In this document: positions 1-11,041 of the stretch, piece by piece
Layout: each line of letters starts with the position of its first letter
Position numbering within the stretch: the stretch's first letter is position 1
From: Streptomyces triticisoli
Lineage (GTDB): Bacteria; Actinomycetota; Actinomycetes; Streptomycetales; Streptomycetaceae
Assembly: GCF_003270085.1 (NCBI RefSeq)
Contig: NZ_QFDQ01000011.1
Location: 1 to 64,000, forward strand
DNA: 64,000 nucleotides
Direction: 5' to 3'
Translations under genes and position numbers: made by a program
The notes under the pieces: model-generated
Database searches by the model: none
Told to the model about the DNA's origin: nothing
The model's input: the letters and a program-made list of their open reading frames with translations, nothing else

Positions 1-34
1 GCCGCCGTACGCGGCGGAGGTGGGCGCGCCGTAG
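1..34 (+). CDS. Possible 3' end of an unidentified gene
   Basis: Frame 2 reads an uninterrupted short tail ending in PPYAAEVGAP and a TAG at 32-34. Only ten codons are visible, so neither identity nor even coding status can be proved. A gene ending here would converge on uvrA and share the hairpin at 58-95 as a bidirectional terminator, which makes the reading plausible but no more. Confidence 0.2.
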   Translation, partial: PPYAAEVGAP

Positions 35-57
35 CGGGCGCTGCCGGCGTCGGCGTG

Positions 58-95
58 AGCGGCGCCCCGCGGGTGGCCTCCCGTGGGGCGCCGCT
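58..95. terminator. 16-bp hairpin downstream of uvrA
   Basis: Arms 58-73 and 80-95 pair over 16 positions with one G-U wobble and a 6-nt loop. It lies 25 nt past the uvrA stop. There is no T-run, as is usual for GC-rich Streptomyces terminators. Confidence 0.65.
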
Positions 96-119
96 CACTG
101 TGCACGTGCGCGTGCGGGT

Positions 120-3125
<3,006 letters not shown>

Positions 3126-3359
3126 GCCGGTCCGCACCTTTCTTGAGAGAAGTGACAGGGGCGGGGCCCCCGTGCTTTCTCAGAGTAGGGGGAGCCACTG
3201 ACAACGCCGGGCGGGATTCCCGGATGCGCCCGGATGTTCAACGATTTCCGGCTCTCCGGCATGCCCGATGCCGCACCCGACCTTATAGGACGTGCATTCG
3301 ATTTACGGGTGCGGTCTGCCTCCTTCACCCGATGGTGTGACCCGGCTAATGTCGGCGCC

Positions 3360-4046
3360 ATGATTGATCACGCGCGCGACCTGGAATCCCTGCAGGACGC
3401 AACCGAGCGACTGCTGACCGCAGTCGGCGCCTTGGACAACGCGGCTGTGAGCGACCCGTCACGGCTGCCCGGCTGGACCCGGGGCCACATCCTGGCCCAC
3501 CTGGCCCGCAACGCGGACGCGCTGGTGAACGTCCTCGAGGGGCGCCCCATGTACGCCTCCGCCGAGGCACGGGACGCCGACATCGAGCGGGACGCCCCGC
3601 GCCCCCTCGACGTGCAGCTCGCCGACGTGCGCGAGAGCGCGGCCCGCTTCCGGCGGGTGGCGGCCGAGCCCGCGGACTGGTCCCGCACCGTGGAGCTGCG
3701 CAACGGCGTCACCGACTCCGCGTCCCGGGTGCCGTTCCGGCGCTGGGTGGAGGTGGAACTCCACCACGTGGACCTGGGGGTCGGTTACGAGCTGGAGGAC
3801 CTGCCGGCGGAGTTCGTCGAGCGGGAGATCGAGTTCCTGGCCCGGCGGTTCGCCGGGCACCCGGACGTGCCGCCCACCCGGCTGACGGACGGCACACGCG
3901 CGTGGGACACGGGCCGGGAGGCGGAGGATCCCGCCGTCACCGCCACGGGGGGACGGGCGGACCTGCTCGGCTGGCTCGCGGGACGCCGCGACGGATCCGC
4001 CCTGAAGACGACGGGCGGTGCGCTCCCGGCGCTTCCCCCGCTGTAG
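3360..4046 (+). CDS. Maleylpyruvate isomerase family, mycothiol-dependent (DinB-like)
   Basis: A 228-residue protein of the DinB/MDMPI superfamily, four-helix-bundle enzymes that use mycothiol and a divalent metal. The N-terminal region carries the family pattern LPGWTRGHILAHLARNADAL, with the first metal-binding histidine in the HIL/HLARNA segment, and VEVELHHVDLGVGY supplies the later histidines. The physiological substrate cannot be read from sequence. ATG 3360 is preferred over an upstream start at 3234 because family similarity begins there and TAATGT lies exactly 7 nt upstream, which suggests a leaderless transcript. The gene is divergent from uvrA. Confidence 0.85.
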   Translation: MIDHARDLESLQDATERLLTAVGALDNAAVSDPSRLPGWTRGHILAHLARNADALVNVLEGRPMYASAEARDADIERDAPRPLDVQLADVRESAARFRRVAAEPADWSRTVELRNGVTDSASRVPFRRWVEVELHHVDLGVGYELEDLPAEFVEREIEFLARRFAGHPDVPPTRLTDGTRAWDTGREAEDPAVTATGGRADLLGWLAGRRDGSALKTTGGALPALPPL

Positions 4047-4101
4047 TGCTGTAGCCGCGTGCACGGTCCCCGGGCCGCTCCCCCGCTATAGGCTGACGAC
4101 C

Positions 4102-4758
4102 ATGATGTACAGCGGAGAGGTGAAGGTCGGCGGCCCGGCGGACGTGCACGAGCTGAAGGACCTGATGATCACCAAGATCGCGGTCGGCCCGATGGACAAC
4201 AACGCCTACCTGCTGCGCTGCCGGGCCACGGACGAGCAGCTGCTGATCGACGCGGCGAACGACGCGCACACACTGCTCGGCACGATCGGCGACGACGGCA
4301 TCGCCTCGGTCGTCACCACGCACCGGCACGCGGACCACTGGCAGGCGCTCGCGGAGGTCGTGGCGTCCACGCGCGCGCGTACGTACGCGGGCCGGGACGA
4401 CGCCGCGGGCATCCCCGTGCCGACCGACGTCCTCGTCGACGACGGCGACACGATCCGGGTGGGCCGGGTGGAGCTCACCGCACGCCACCTCGTCGGCCAC
4501 ACCCCGGGCTCGATCGCGCTGGTCTACGACGACCCGCACGGGCACCCGCACGTGTTCACCGGGGACTGTCTCTTCCCCGGCGGCGTGGGCAACACCCACA
4601 AGAACCCGAAGGCGTTCGCGAGTCTCATCCACGACGTCGAGACGAAGATCTTCGACGTGCTCCCGGACGAGACGTGGGTGTACCCGGGCCACGGCAACGA
4701 CACGACACTGGGCACGGAACGCCCGCACCTTCCGGAGTGGCACGCGCGCGGGTGGTGA
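4102..4758 (+). CDS. MBL-fold metallo-hydrolase (glyoxalase II-like)
   Basis: A 218-residue metallo-beta-lactamase-fold hydrolase. The zinc motif HRHADH (HxHxDH) is present near residue 75, followed by LVGHTPGSIAL, FTGDCLF (metal Asp) and YPGHGNDT (last His), so all metal ligands are there. This arrangement is typical of hydroxyacylglutathione-hydrolase-like enzymes. In an organism using mycothiol the thioester substrate is probably not glutathione-based (inference). Two consecutive ATGs (4102, 4105) could serve. TAGGCT lies 7 nt before 4102, which again looks leaderless. It follows the MDMPI-like gene by 55 nt on the same strand. Confidence 0.88.
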   Translation: MMYSGEVKVGGPADVHELKDLMITKIAVGPMDNNAYLLRCRATDEQLLIDAANDAHTLLGTIGDDGIASVVTTHRHADHWQALAEVVASTRARTYAGRDDAAGIPVPTDVLVDDGDTIRVGRVELTARHLVGHTPGSIALVYDDPHGHPHVFTGDCLFPGGVGNTHKNPKAFASLIHDVETKIFDVLPDETWVYPGHGNDTTLGTERPHLPEWHARGW

Positions 4759-4959
4759 GCCGGCGTACGGGCGTGCCCTCGCCCCCCCGTGTGAACCCTT
4801 CGCACGCGCCGGTGGTGCGCACCCGCTGGTCACTCACCTCGGTGCGCGGTCAACTGGCAGTAGCCCCGCACAGGATGACGGCTCCTGCGCGGTACGGGCC
4901 GCCGGTCCTCATTTCCCGCCCTCGGCCGGCGGCCCCGGCCGCGCGCGACGGGGCGTGGC

Positions 4960-5442
4960 CTACGTGTCCGCCTGCCCCGTGCCGGCCAGCGCCGCCACCC
5001 GTTCCACCGCGAAGGCGTACCCCTGCACCCCGCACCCGGCGATGACACCGTCGGCGCGCAGCGAGACGTAGGAGTGGTGCCGGAACTGCTCGCGCTGGTG
5101 GATGTTGGAGATGTGGACCTCCACCACCGGCAGTCCGTCGCAGGTGTTGAGGGCGTCCAGGATCGCCACGGAGGTGTGCGAGTAGGCGGCGGGGTTGATG
5201 ACGATCCCGCAGTGGTTCTGGCGGGCCTCGTGGATCCAGTCGACCAGCTCCCCCTCGTGGTTGGACTGGCGGAAGTCGACCGTGCCGCCGTGCACGGCCG
5301 CCGTCTTGACGCACAGCGCCTCGACGTCCGCGAGCGTGCCGGAGCCGTAGATCTCCGGCTGGCGCCGGCCGAGGAGGTTCAGGTTGGGGCCGTTGAGGAC
5401 CATGATGGGCGCGGTCGCCAGGGTGCGGGTGGGGCGGGTCAT
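4960..5442 (-). CDS. aroQ: Type II 3-dehydroquinate dehydratase (AroQ)
   Basis: Converts 3-dehydroquinate to 3-dehydroshikimate in the shikimate pathway or in quinate catabolism; a dodecameric cytoplasmic enzyme. At 160 residues it is normal for type II. Diagnostic segments are [19 protein letters not shown] (active-site Tyr and flexible loop Arg), [26 protein letters not shown] and [15 protein letters not shown] (catalytic His). ATG 5442 has GGAGG 6 nt upstream. No other aro gene is adjacent, so it stands alone. Its ribosome binding site sits in one arm of a perfect 17-bp inverted repeat (5452-5505). Confidence 0.95.
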   Translation of the reverse strand: MTRPTRTLATAPIMVLNGPNLNLLGRRQPEIYGSGTLADVEALCVKTAAVHGGTVDFRQSNHEGELVDWIHEARQNHCGIVINPAAYSHTSVAILDALNTCDGLPVVEVHISNIHQREQFRHHSYVSLRADGVIAGCGVQGYAFAVERVAALAGTGQADT

Positions 5443-5451
5443 GTCGGGCCT

Positions 5452-5505
5452 CCGGTGAGATCGGCGCTTCGGTGGAGGTCTATCACGGAGCGCCGATCTC
5501 ACCGG
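5452..5505. terminator. Perfect 17-bp inverted repeat between antiporter gene and aroQ
   Basis: Arms 5452-5468 and 5489-5505 are perfectly complementary over 17 bp around a 20-nt loop. It lies 15 nt past the antiporter stop and runs into the aroQ Shine-Dalgarno site on the minus strand. It may end antiporter transcription, attenuate aroQ or bind a regulator; sequence alone does not decide. Confidence 0.6.
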
Positions 5506-5519
5506 TGGCCAGTCCGCCG

Positions 5520-6620
5520 CTAGGGGTTGACCGCCAGTTCCAGATAGGCGGCCAGCAGCACCAGGTGGACACCGCCCTGCAAGGGGGTGGCCCGTCCCGG
5601 GACCACGGTGAGGATGCCGACGCCGACGGTCAGTGCGAGCAGCACCATGTGGGTGGAACCGAGGCCGAGGATCAGCGGCCCGGGCAGCCAGATCGACGCG
5701 ATCGCCACCGTGGGGATGGTGAGGCCGATACTGGCCATCGCCGAGCCGAGCCCGAGGTTGAGGCTGATCTGCACCCTGTCGCGGCGGGCGGCGCGCACCG
5801 CGGCGATCGTCTCCGGCAGCAGGATGAGCAGCGCGATGAGCACACCCACCACGGAGTGCGACATCCCGGCGCTCTCGATGCCGCTTTCGATGGCGGGCGA
5901 CACACCCTTGGCCAGGCCGACGACGCCCACCAGGGCCATGCAGAGCAGGGCCAGGCTGGTGAGCGCGGCCCGGGTGGTGGGCTTTTCGATGTCCGTCTCC
6001 GCGTTGATGACCTCGCCCTGGCGGGTCAGCGGGAGGAAGTACGAGCGGTGGCGCACGGTCTGGGTCGCGACGAACAGGCCATAGAGCACCAGGGAGGCCG
6101 TCGCGGCGAAGATGAGTTGGCCCGGGGAGTACTCCGGCCCGGGCTTGCTGGTGGTGAAGGTCGGCAGCACGAGGCAGAGGGTGGCCAGGGTGGCGACCGT
6201 CGCGAGGGCCGCGCCGGAGCCCTCGGGGTTGAAGATGGCGACCTTGTGGCGCAGCGAGCCCACGAGCAGGCTCAGACCGACGATGCCGTTGACGGTGATC
6301 ATCGCCGCGGCGAACACGGTGTCACGGGCGAGCGTGGCGCTCTTGTCGCCGCCGTCGAGCATCAGGGTCACGATGAGCGCGACCTCGATGACGGTGACGG
6401 CGACCGCGAGGATGAGGGATCCGAAGGGTTCGCCCACCCGGTGGGCGACCACCTCTGCGTGGTGCACCGCGGCCAGGACCGAGCCCGCGAGGACCAGGAT
6501 CAGCAGCCCGATGCCCCAGCCGGGCAGGGAACGCTCCCAGGTGAGCACCAGTAGGATGACCGCGAGCGCCGGAACGGTGCTCGTCCATGTCCCCATGAGG
6601 GCCCTGAGCCGCGCGGTCAC
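5520..6620 (-). CDS. Calcium/cation:proton antiporter (CaCA, ChaA-like)
   Basis: A 366-residue polytopic membrane protein with about eleven hydrophobic segments, matching the length of E. coli ChaA. Two inverted CaCA alpha repeats are visible: [16 protein letters not shown] with the ion-binding Glu, and [19 protein letters not shown] with the second Glu. It would export Ca2+, Na+ or K+ in exchange for protons. GTG 6620 is preferred because GAGG lies 8 nt upstream; an ATG at 6695 overlapping the terC stop would add 25 uncharacteristic residues. It follows terC by 67 nt on the same strand and may share its transcript, and so its riboswitch (inference). Confidence 0.88.
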   Translation of the reverse strand: MTARLRALMGTWTSTVPALAVILLVLTWERSLPGWGIGLLILVLAGSVLAAVHHAEVVAHRVGEPFGSLILAVAVTVIEVALIVTLMLDGGDKSATLARDTVFAAAMITVNGIVGLSLLVGSLRHKVAIFNPEGSGAALATVATLATLCLVLPTFTTSKPGPEYSPGQLIFAATASLVLYGLFVATQTVRHRSYFLPLTRQGEVINAETDIEKPTTRAALTSLALLCMALVGVVGLAKGVSPAIESGIESAGMSHSVVGVLIALLILLPETIAAVRAARRDRVQISLNLGLGSAMASIGLTIPTVAIASIWLPGPLILGLGSTHMVLLALTVGVGILTVVPGRATPLQGGVHLVLLAAYLELAVNP

Positions 6621-6687
6621 GGTTCGATCCTCGCAGGGCTCCGGACCCTTCGCATGCGCGGTGCACACTCCCGCGTCGTCCTGGTGG

Positions 6688-7692
6688 TCAGGCATGGGCA
6701 CGGTCCTCTGCCGCGTCGCCGTGGTGTTCCCGCACCTCCTCCACCTCGGCCTGTTTCCTGGCGGTGATCAGGCTGGTGACCGTGGTGACGGCCAGGACAG
6801 CGCAGATCACGCCGAGGGAGACCGGGATGCTGATCTCCGGGACGCTGACGCCGGACTCGTGCAGCGCGTGCAGCACCAGCTTGACGCCGATGAAACCGAG
6901 GATCACCGACAGCCCGTAGGACAGGTGGACCAGCTTCTTCAGCAGGCCGCCTATCAGGAAGTACAGCTGCCTGAGGCCCATCAGGGCGAAGGCGTTGGCG
7001 GTGAAGACGATGTACGGGTCCTTGGTCAGGCCGAAGATCGCGGGGATGGAGTCGAGGGCGAACAGGATGTCGGTGGTGCCGATCGCGAGCATCACGACCA
7101 GCATCGGCGTCATCACGCGCTTGCCGTTCTGCTGGATCCACAACTTGGTGCCGTGGTAGCGGTCGGCCACGCCGAAGCGGCGCTCGGCTGCCTTGAGCAG
7201 CCTGTTCTCCTCGAACTCCTCGTCGTCGCCCCCGCCGGAGCGGGCCTCCTGGATGAGCTTCCAGGCGGTCCAGATCAGGAAGGCGCCGAAGATGTAGAAC
7301 ACCCACGAGAAACTCGCGATGATCGCGGCGCCGGCGGCGATGAAGACGGCCCGCAGCACCAGGGCTATGAGCACGCCGACCAGCAGCACCCGCTGCTGGT
7401 ACTTCGACGGCACGGCGAACTTCGCCATGATCAGAACGAAGACGAAGAGGTTGTCGACGCTCAGCGACTTCTCGGTGATGAAGCCCGCGAAGAACTCGCC
7501 GGCCGGCCGGCCGCCGGCGAAGAGGAGCAGGCCGAGGCCGAAGAGACAGGCCAGGGCGATCCAGACGGCGGTCCAGATCCCGGCCTCTTTGACCGACACG
7601 TCATGGGGCTTGCGGCCGATGAAGAAGTCGACCGAGATGAGGGCGGCCAGGCCCACGATGGTCAGGATCCACAAGGTCAGGGAAATATCCAC
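6688..7692 (-). CDS. terC: TerC family integral membrane protein
   Basis: A 334-residue membrane protein with about nine hydrophobic segments. TerC hallmarks are FFAGFITEKSLSVDNLFVFV (conserved Asp and Asn), RVLLVGVLIALVLRAVFI and IGTTDILFALDSIPAIFGLT with its Asp pair. A charged cytoplasmic loop around residue 155 and a charged tail flank the core. Family members such as Alx act in manganese homeostasis or metal export and are linked to tellurite resistance. GTG 7692 has GGAGG 4 nt upstream, but that site can pair with a 10-nt anti-sequence at 7738-7747, so translation is probably controlled by the riboswitch above it. Confidence 0.93.
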   Translation of the reverse strand: MDISLTLWILTIVGLAALISVDFFIGRKPHDVSVKEAGIWTAVWIALACLFGLGLLLFAGGRPAGEFFAGFITEKSLSVDNLFVFVLIMAKFAVPSKYQQRVLLVGVLIALVLRAVFIAAGAAIIASFSWVFYIFGAFLIWTAWKLIQEARSGGGDDEEFEENRLLKAAERRFGVADRYHGTKLWIQQNGKRVMTPMLVVMLAIGTTDILFALDSIPAIFGLTKDPYIVFTANAFALMGLRQLYFLIGGLLKKLVHLSYGLSVILGFIGVKLVLHALHESGVSVPEISIPVSLGVICAVLAVTTVTSLITARKQAEVEEVREHHGDAAEDRAHA

Positions 7693-7696
7693 AGCG

Positions 7697-7747
7697 CCTC
7701 CGGCAGGTGCGTCACTCGCAAACGACTTGGCGTCCTACTGCCGGAGG
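7697..7747 (-). promoter_or_regulatory. Anti-Shine-Dalgarno hairpin of the terC riboswitch
   Basis: Perfect 10-bp inverted repeat, 7697-7706 with 7738-7747. The proximal arm contains the terC ribosome binding site; the distal arm contains the CCTCCG that forms the 3' side of aptamer helix P1. The two pairings exclude each other, which is the logic of a translational expression platform. Confidence 0.7.
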
Positions 7748-7870
7748 TCTCTTCCACCCGTGCGGCCGGGCGCGTGAGGCGCCGGGATCCAGCGGGCCGA
7801 CGCCCCGGGATCCGTCCGGATCCGTACTGACGGGACGCCGCAGGAGGTAGGGAATACTCCCCTCCGTACG
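7738..7870 (-). ncRNA. Probable yybP-ykoY (manganese) riboswitch upstream of terC
   Basis: On the minus strand the leader has GGGGAGTA (7862-7855), the conserved first-loop motif of the family, and near its 3' end AGAGACCTCC, matching the second conserved loop. CGGAGG at the 5' side pairs with CCTCCG at the 3' side as P1. A candidate promoter precedes it: TACAGT (7881-7876) with TTACCT 17 nt further upstream. Known family members bind Mn2+ and turn on efflux genes such as mntP and alx/terC. The assignment rests on motif position and gene context; a covariance search was not possible. Confidence 0.72.
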
Positions 7871-7977
7871 AAGAAACTGTAACCGCTCACCCAAGGGAAG
7901 GTAAAGCCGCAAACCGGGGAAGTTTCGAAAGTCCAGCTCAGGTGGCTTTACCGTTCCTTGGGCGTCTCGGGTCGCGG

Positions 7978-10233
7978 TCAGCGGTTCCAGTCGCGTCGGG
8001 CCGTCGCCACCTGGGTGAGCACCAGCTGGAGCACCTGGCTGCCCTGCGGGACCGCCGGTGGCTCGTAGGTCCAGGCGTGCCCGACCCAGGGGTCGGCGAG
8101 GTGGTCGTCGGGCACCGGGGTCAGTCGCAGCAGGGAACGCCACAGCGGGTCGAGCAAAGGACCGTAGGCGGCGGCGTCCTCGCGGTCGGCGACCATCAGC
8201 AGGTGGACCCCCACGGCCGGGCCCTCGTCGGCGAGGTAGCGCAGCTGGGTCACGGCGCGGTCGTCGAATCCGTGCGGGAAGTCGTTGACGATCAGCAACT
8301 GCTCGGAGGTGTCGAAGCCGGGCGGCAGCGCGTCGGGGGCGCCTCCGCGCACGGCCATCTGCACCAGGTCGACCCGCTGGGTGAGCCTGCTCAGGACGTC
8401 CGCGACCCCGGCGGCGCCGGCCGCGGGCGGTCCCGCGAGCACGTCCGCGTGCACCAGGGGAGCGAGGGCCCGCGCTCCGGATCCGGCCGGGTCGATGACG
8501 TGGACGTCGAACTCGCCGGGCGGATGGACGGCGAGCAGCCGGGCCGCGTGGGCCACGGCTGCCTCCATCGCCAGGCGGCGCACCTCGCCCTCGTCGGCGA
8601 ACGGCTCGTCCTCGAACACGGACGGCAGGCGGCCGCTGTCGATCCACAGTCCGCGCTGCAGCGGCAGCCGGACCAGCAGGGGGATGCGCAGGGACGGGCT
8701 CTCCGGCAGGTGCAGGTCCCCGAGGCGTACGGCCATCGGGATCTCCATCGGCACCCGGTAGCCGTGCCAGACCGGGTTGTCCCAGCGCGCGTACGCCGGT
8801 GGCAGTGCCGGTTCGACGACCTCGGACTCGGCGGTGAGCTGGTCCAGGTCGCGGTCGAGGGCCGCCCTGGCCTGGTCGACGAGTTGCGTGTGCTTGGCAC
8901 GGGCCGCCTCCCGGGCGGTCTCGGCCCGTCCGCCGATGCGGCTGCGCGGGTCGGCCAGTACCTGGTCGATCTCCTTCTCCATCCGCGACTCGGCGAAGTC
9001 CACGGCACTGCGGTAGGCGGCCGTGGTCCGCGCCAGGTCCTCGAACATGCCCCACACCTGGTTGTAGAGCCGCTCGTCCATGGACCATCCGGTCGCGTCC
9101 CCGGCCACGGGCTGAGCGGGCGCGGTGGGCGGCGTCGCACTCCGCTGCCGCGGGTGACGGTAGTCGACCGGACCGCCCGCGGGGGCCGTGGGCGTGGAGG
9201 GCGGGGGTACGGCCGCGGGGGCCGGGGTGCCGGAGGCGCCCGGGTCGGCCGACTGCGGCACCGGCTCTCCGGGCGCGGTCGGCTGCGGCGCCGCGCTCTG
9301 CCGCCGCGGGTGACGGTAGTCGACCGGGCCGCCCGCGGGGGCCGGGTGTCCGGAGCCGTCCGGCCGGGCCGCCTGCGGGGCTCCGCGGCCCGGAGAGGAC
9401 TGGTCCGGATACGGCGGCTGCGTCGCCGACTGCCCGGGGACGCCGGAGGCCGGGCCGTCATGGGAAGCCACGGGCTGCGTCGGCACGTGGCCCGTGGAGA
9501 CCGCCGGGTCCGCCTGATCCGGGCCGAAGGCCGGTGCCTGTCCGGAACGGTCACCGTCCGCCGCACGCGGCGCGGAGGCCACCGCCGACTCGGACCGGTC
9601 CGGGCCTGCTGCCCGTGCCGGGGTCCGGCGAGGACGGTCGCCGTGCTGGGTGCGTGGTGGAGGGGGTGCTATGGAGCGGGCCAGGCCCTGGGTCACCGCT
9701 TCCTCCACGGCGGTTGCCAGGCGGTGGGGCTCGGGCAGGTGCTGGTGGGTGAGGAGTTCGGGGAGGCCGCCGGTGTAGCCCTGGCCCACCGCGCGCACTT
9801 TCCAGGCGTCCTGCCGGCGGTAGAGCTCCAGGGCGATCACGGCGGACTCCGCGTCCAGGCCGGTGATCGTGTAGGTGACGAGTTCGGTGCCGTCCAGGGC
9901 CGTGACGGCGACGAAGGGGGCGGGGACCGCGCCGAAGCGGGCCGGGCCGCCGCCCGCGGTGGGCAGGGCGAGCAGGACGTCGACGCGGTGCACCGCCTCG
10001 GGCACGGCGGCCAGGTCGACGGCGAGCCGGTGCTCGGCGGCGGCCTGGCGGGAGACCTCCAGGCCGGGCAGGACGGGGGCGCCGGGGTGGACCACCCACT
10101 CGGCGCCCCGCACTCTGCCGCTGTCGTCGCCGAGTGTGGCCGCGGCCACGACCGGACTGCCGGCCGAGATCCGGATCTCCAGGCGGACCTCGGAGAGCGG
10201 GTGGTTCTGCCCCCGCACCAGCTCGGCCGTCAT
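7978..10233 (-). CDS. TerD-domain protein fused to an FtsK/EccC-like ATPase-derived domain
   Basis: A 751-residue, apparently cytoplasmic protein. Residues about 1-180 are a TerD/CABP beta-sandwich (RISAGSPVVAAATLG, ALPTAGG, TYTITGLDAESAVIALELYR). Residues 180-395 are a disordered Pro/Ala/Gln linker that repeats PAGGPVDYRHPR. Residues 395-480 form a charged, probably coiled-coil segment. The rest resembles the core of actinobacterial FtsK/SpoIIIE-type ATPases (VHVIDPAGSGARALAPL, QLLIVNDFPHGFDDRAV, GVHLLMVADRED). I see no canonical Walker A, so it may bind rather than hydrolyse nucleotides. It lies 59 nt after the short TerD gene, probably in one operon. Function is unknown; a scaffold in a Ter-type stress response is the best guess. 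Confidence 0.75.
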   Translation of the reverse strand: MTAELVRGQNHPLSEVRLEIRISAGSPVVAAATLGDDSGRVRGAEWVVHPGAPVLPGLEVSRQAAAEHRLAVDLAAVPEAVHRVDVLLALPTAGGGPARFGAVPAPFVAVTALDGTELVTYTITGLDAESAVIALELYRRQDAWKVRAVGQGYTGGLPELLTHQHLPEPHRLATAVEEAVTQGLARSIAPPPPRTQHGDRPRRTPARAAGPDRSESAVASAPRAADGDRSGQAPAFGPDQADPAVSTGHVPTQPVASHDGPASGVPGQSATQPPYPDQSSPGRGAPQAARPDGSGHPAPAGGPVDYRHPRRQSAAPQPTAPGEPVPQSADPGASGTPAPAAVPPPSTPTAPAGGPVDYRHPRQRSATPPTAPAQPVAGDATGWSMDERLYNQVWGMFEDLARTTAAYRSAVDFAESRMEKEIDQVLADPRSRIGGRAETAREAARAKHTQLVDQARAALDRDLDQLTAESEVVEPALPPAYARWDNPVWHGYRVPMEIPMAVRLGDLHLPESPSLRIPLLVRLPLQRGLWIDSGRLPSVFEDEPFADEGEVRRLAMEAAVAHAARLLAVHPPGEFDVHVIDPAGSGARALAPLVHADVLAGPPAAGAAGVADVLSRLTQRVDLVQMAVRGGAPDALPPGFDTSEQLLIVNDFPHGFDDRAVTQLRYLADEGPAVGVHLLMVADREDAAAYGPLLDPLWRSLLRLTPVPDDHLADPWVGHAWTYEPPAVPQGSQVLQLVLTQVATARRDWNR

Positions 10234-10292
10234 CGCCCTCGTCCCCCTGATGTCACTGGTGTCGCTGGTGTCGTGTGTTTACAGGCGCGGGC

Positions 10293-10871
10293 TCACAGGT
10301 GCGGCAGGATGACCGGGATCAGGTCCTGGAAGGTACGGCCGTTGGCGGGGGCGCCGAGGGCCGTCATCGTCCAGGCGCCGTTCACGCGGTGCACCTTCGC
10401 CATGATCTGGGCGGTGTAGTTGCCGCCGCCCGCGAGGGTGTAACGGGCGAGCTCCTCGCCGTTGGTCTCGTCGACCAGGCGGCAGAACGCGTTCTGCACC
10501 TCCTGGAACGTCTGGCCCGTGAAGGAGTTCACGGTGAAGACGATCTGGTCGATGTGGACCGGCACGCGCTCCAGGTCGACGAGGATCGACTCGTCGTCAC
10601 CGCCCTGGCCGGCGCCGCCGACCAGGTTGTCGCCGGTGTGCCGCACCGAGCCGTCGTCGCTGACCAGGTGCTGGAAGAAGACGACGTCGACGGGCTGCTT
10701 GCCGGCGAACAGCACGGCGGAGGCGTCGAGGTCGATCTCGCGCGTGCGCGAGCCGAACAGGCCCCGGCGAGGCGCCGCCTGCCAGCCGAGACCCATGCGG
10801 ACCGCGGTCAGGCTGCCCCCGTCGTTCTTCTGCAGACTGATGGCCTGACCCTTGGTCAAATTGACGGTCAC
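10293..10871 (-). CDS. terD: TerD family (tellurium resistance/CABP) protein
   Basis: A 192-residue single-domain TerD protein. Family features are NLTKGQAISLQK at the start, MGLGW, IDLDASAVLF with calcium-ligand Asp residues, GDNLVGGAGQGGDDESILVDL (second acidic Ca2+ site) and the strand pattern FTVNSFTGQTFQEVQNAF. TerD proteins bind Ca2+ and associate with TerC at the membrane; Streptomyces members affect differentiation. GTG 10871 has GAGAGGGG 8 nt upstream. A TAGGGT box at 10934-10929 may be its -10. The TerD-FtsK-like gene follows on the same strand. Confidence 0.93.
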   Translation of the reverse strand: MTVNLTKGQAISLQKNDGGSLTAVRMGLGWQAAPRRGLFGSRTREIDLDASAVLFAGKQPVDVVFFQHLVSDDGSVRHTGDNLVGGAGQGGDDESILVDLERVPVHIDQIVFTVNSFTGQTFQEVQNAFCRLVDETNGEELARYTLAGGGNYTAQIMAKVHRVNGAWTMTALGAPANGRTFQDLIPVILPHL

Positions 10872-11041
10872 GGCTGATACCCCTCTCGGACTGCTCCCCT
10901 GTCGCCGCGGATTCCACGGCTTCCAAGAACCCTACGCAGGAGCGCGGACATCACCGCACTCCGGTCCGCATTTTGTGTCGGTCTTGCAACACAGCGCATC
11001 CGGTCCGCGCCCCACCGGCCCCGCCACCACAGGGTGCGAGG

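Noticed and set aside
3126..3359. LexA/SOS box between uvrA and the divergent gene
   Set aside because: Looked for GAAC-N4-GTTC-like sites; only unconvincing partial matches.
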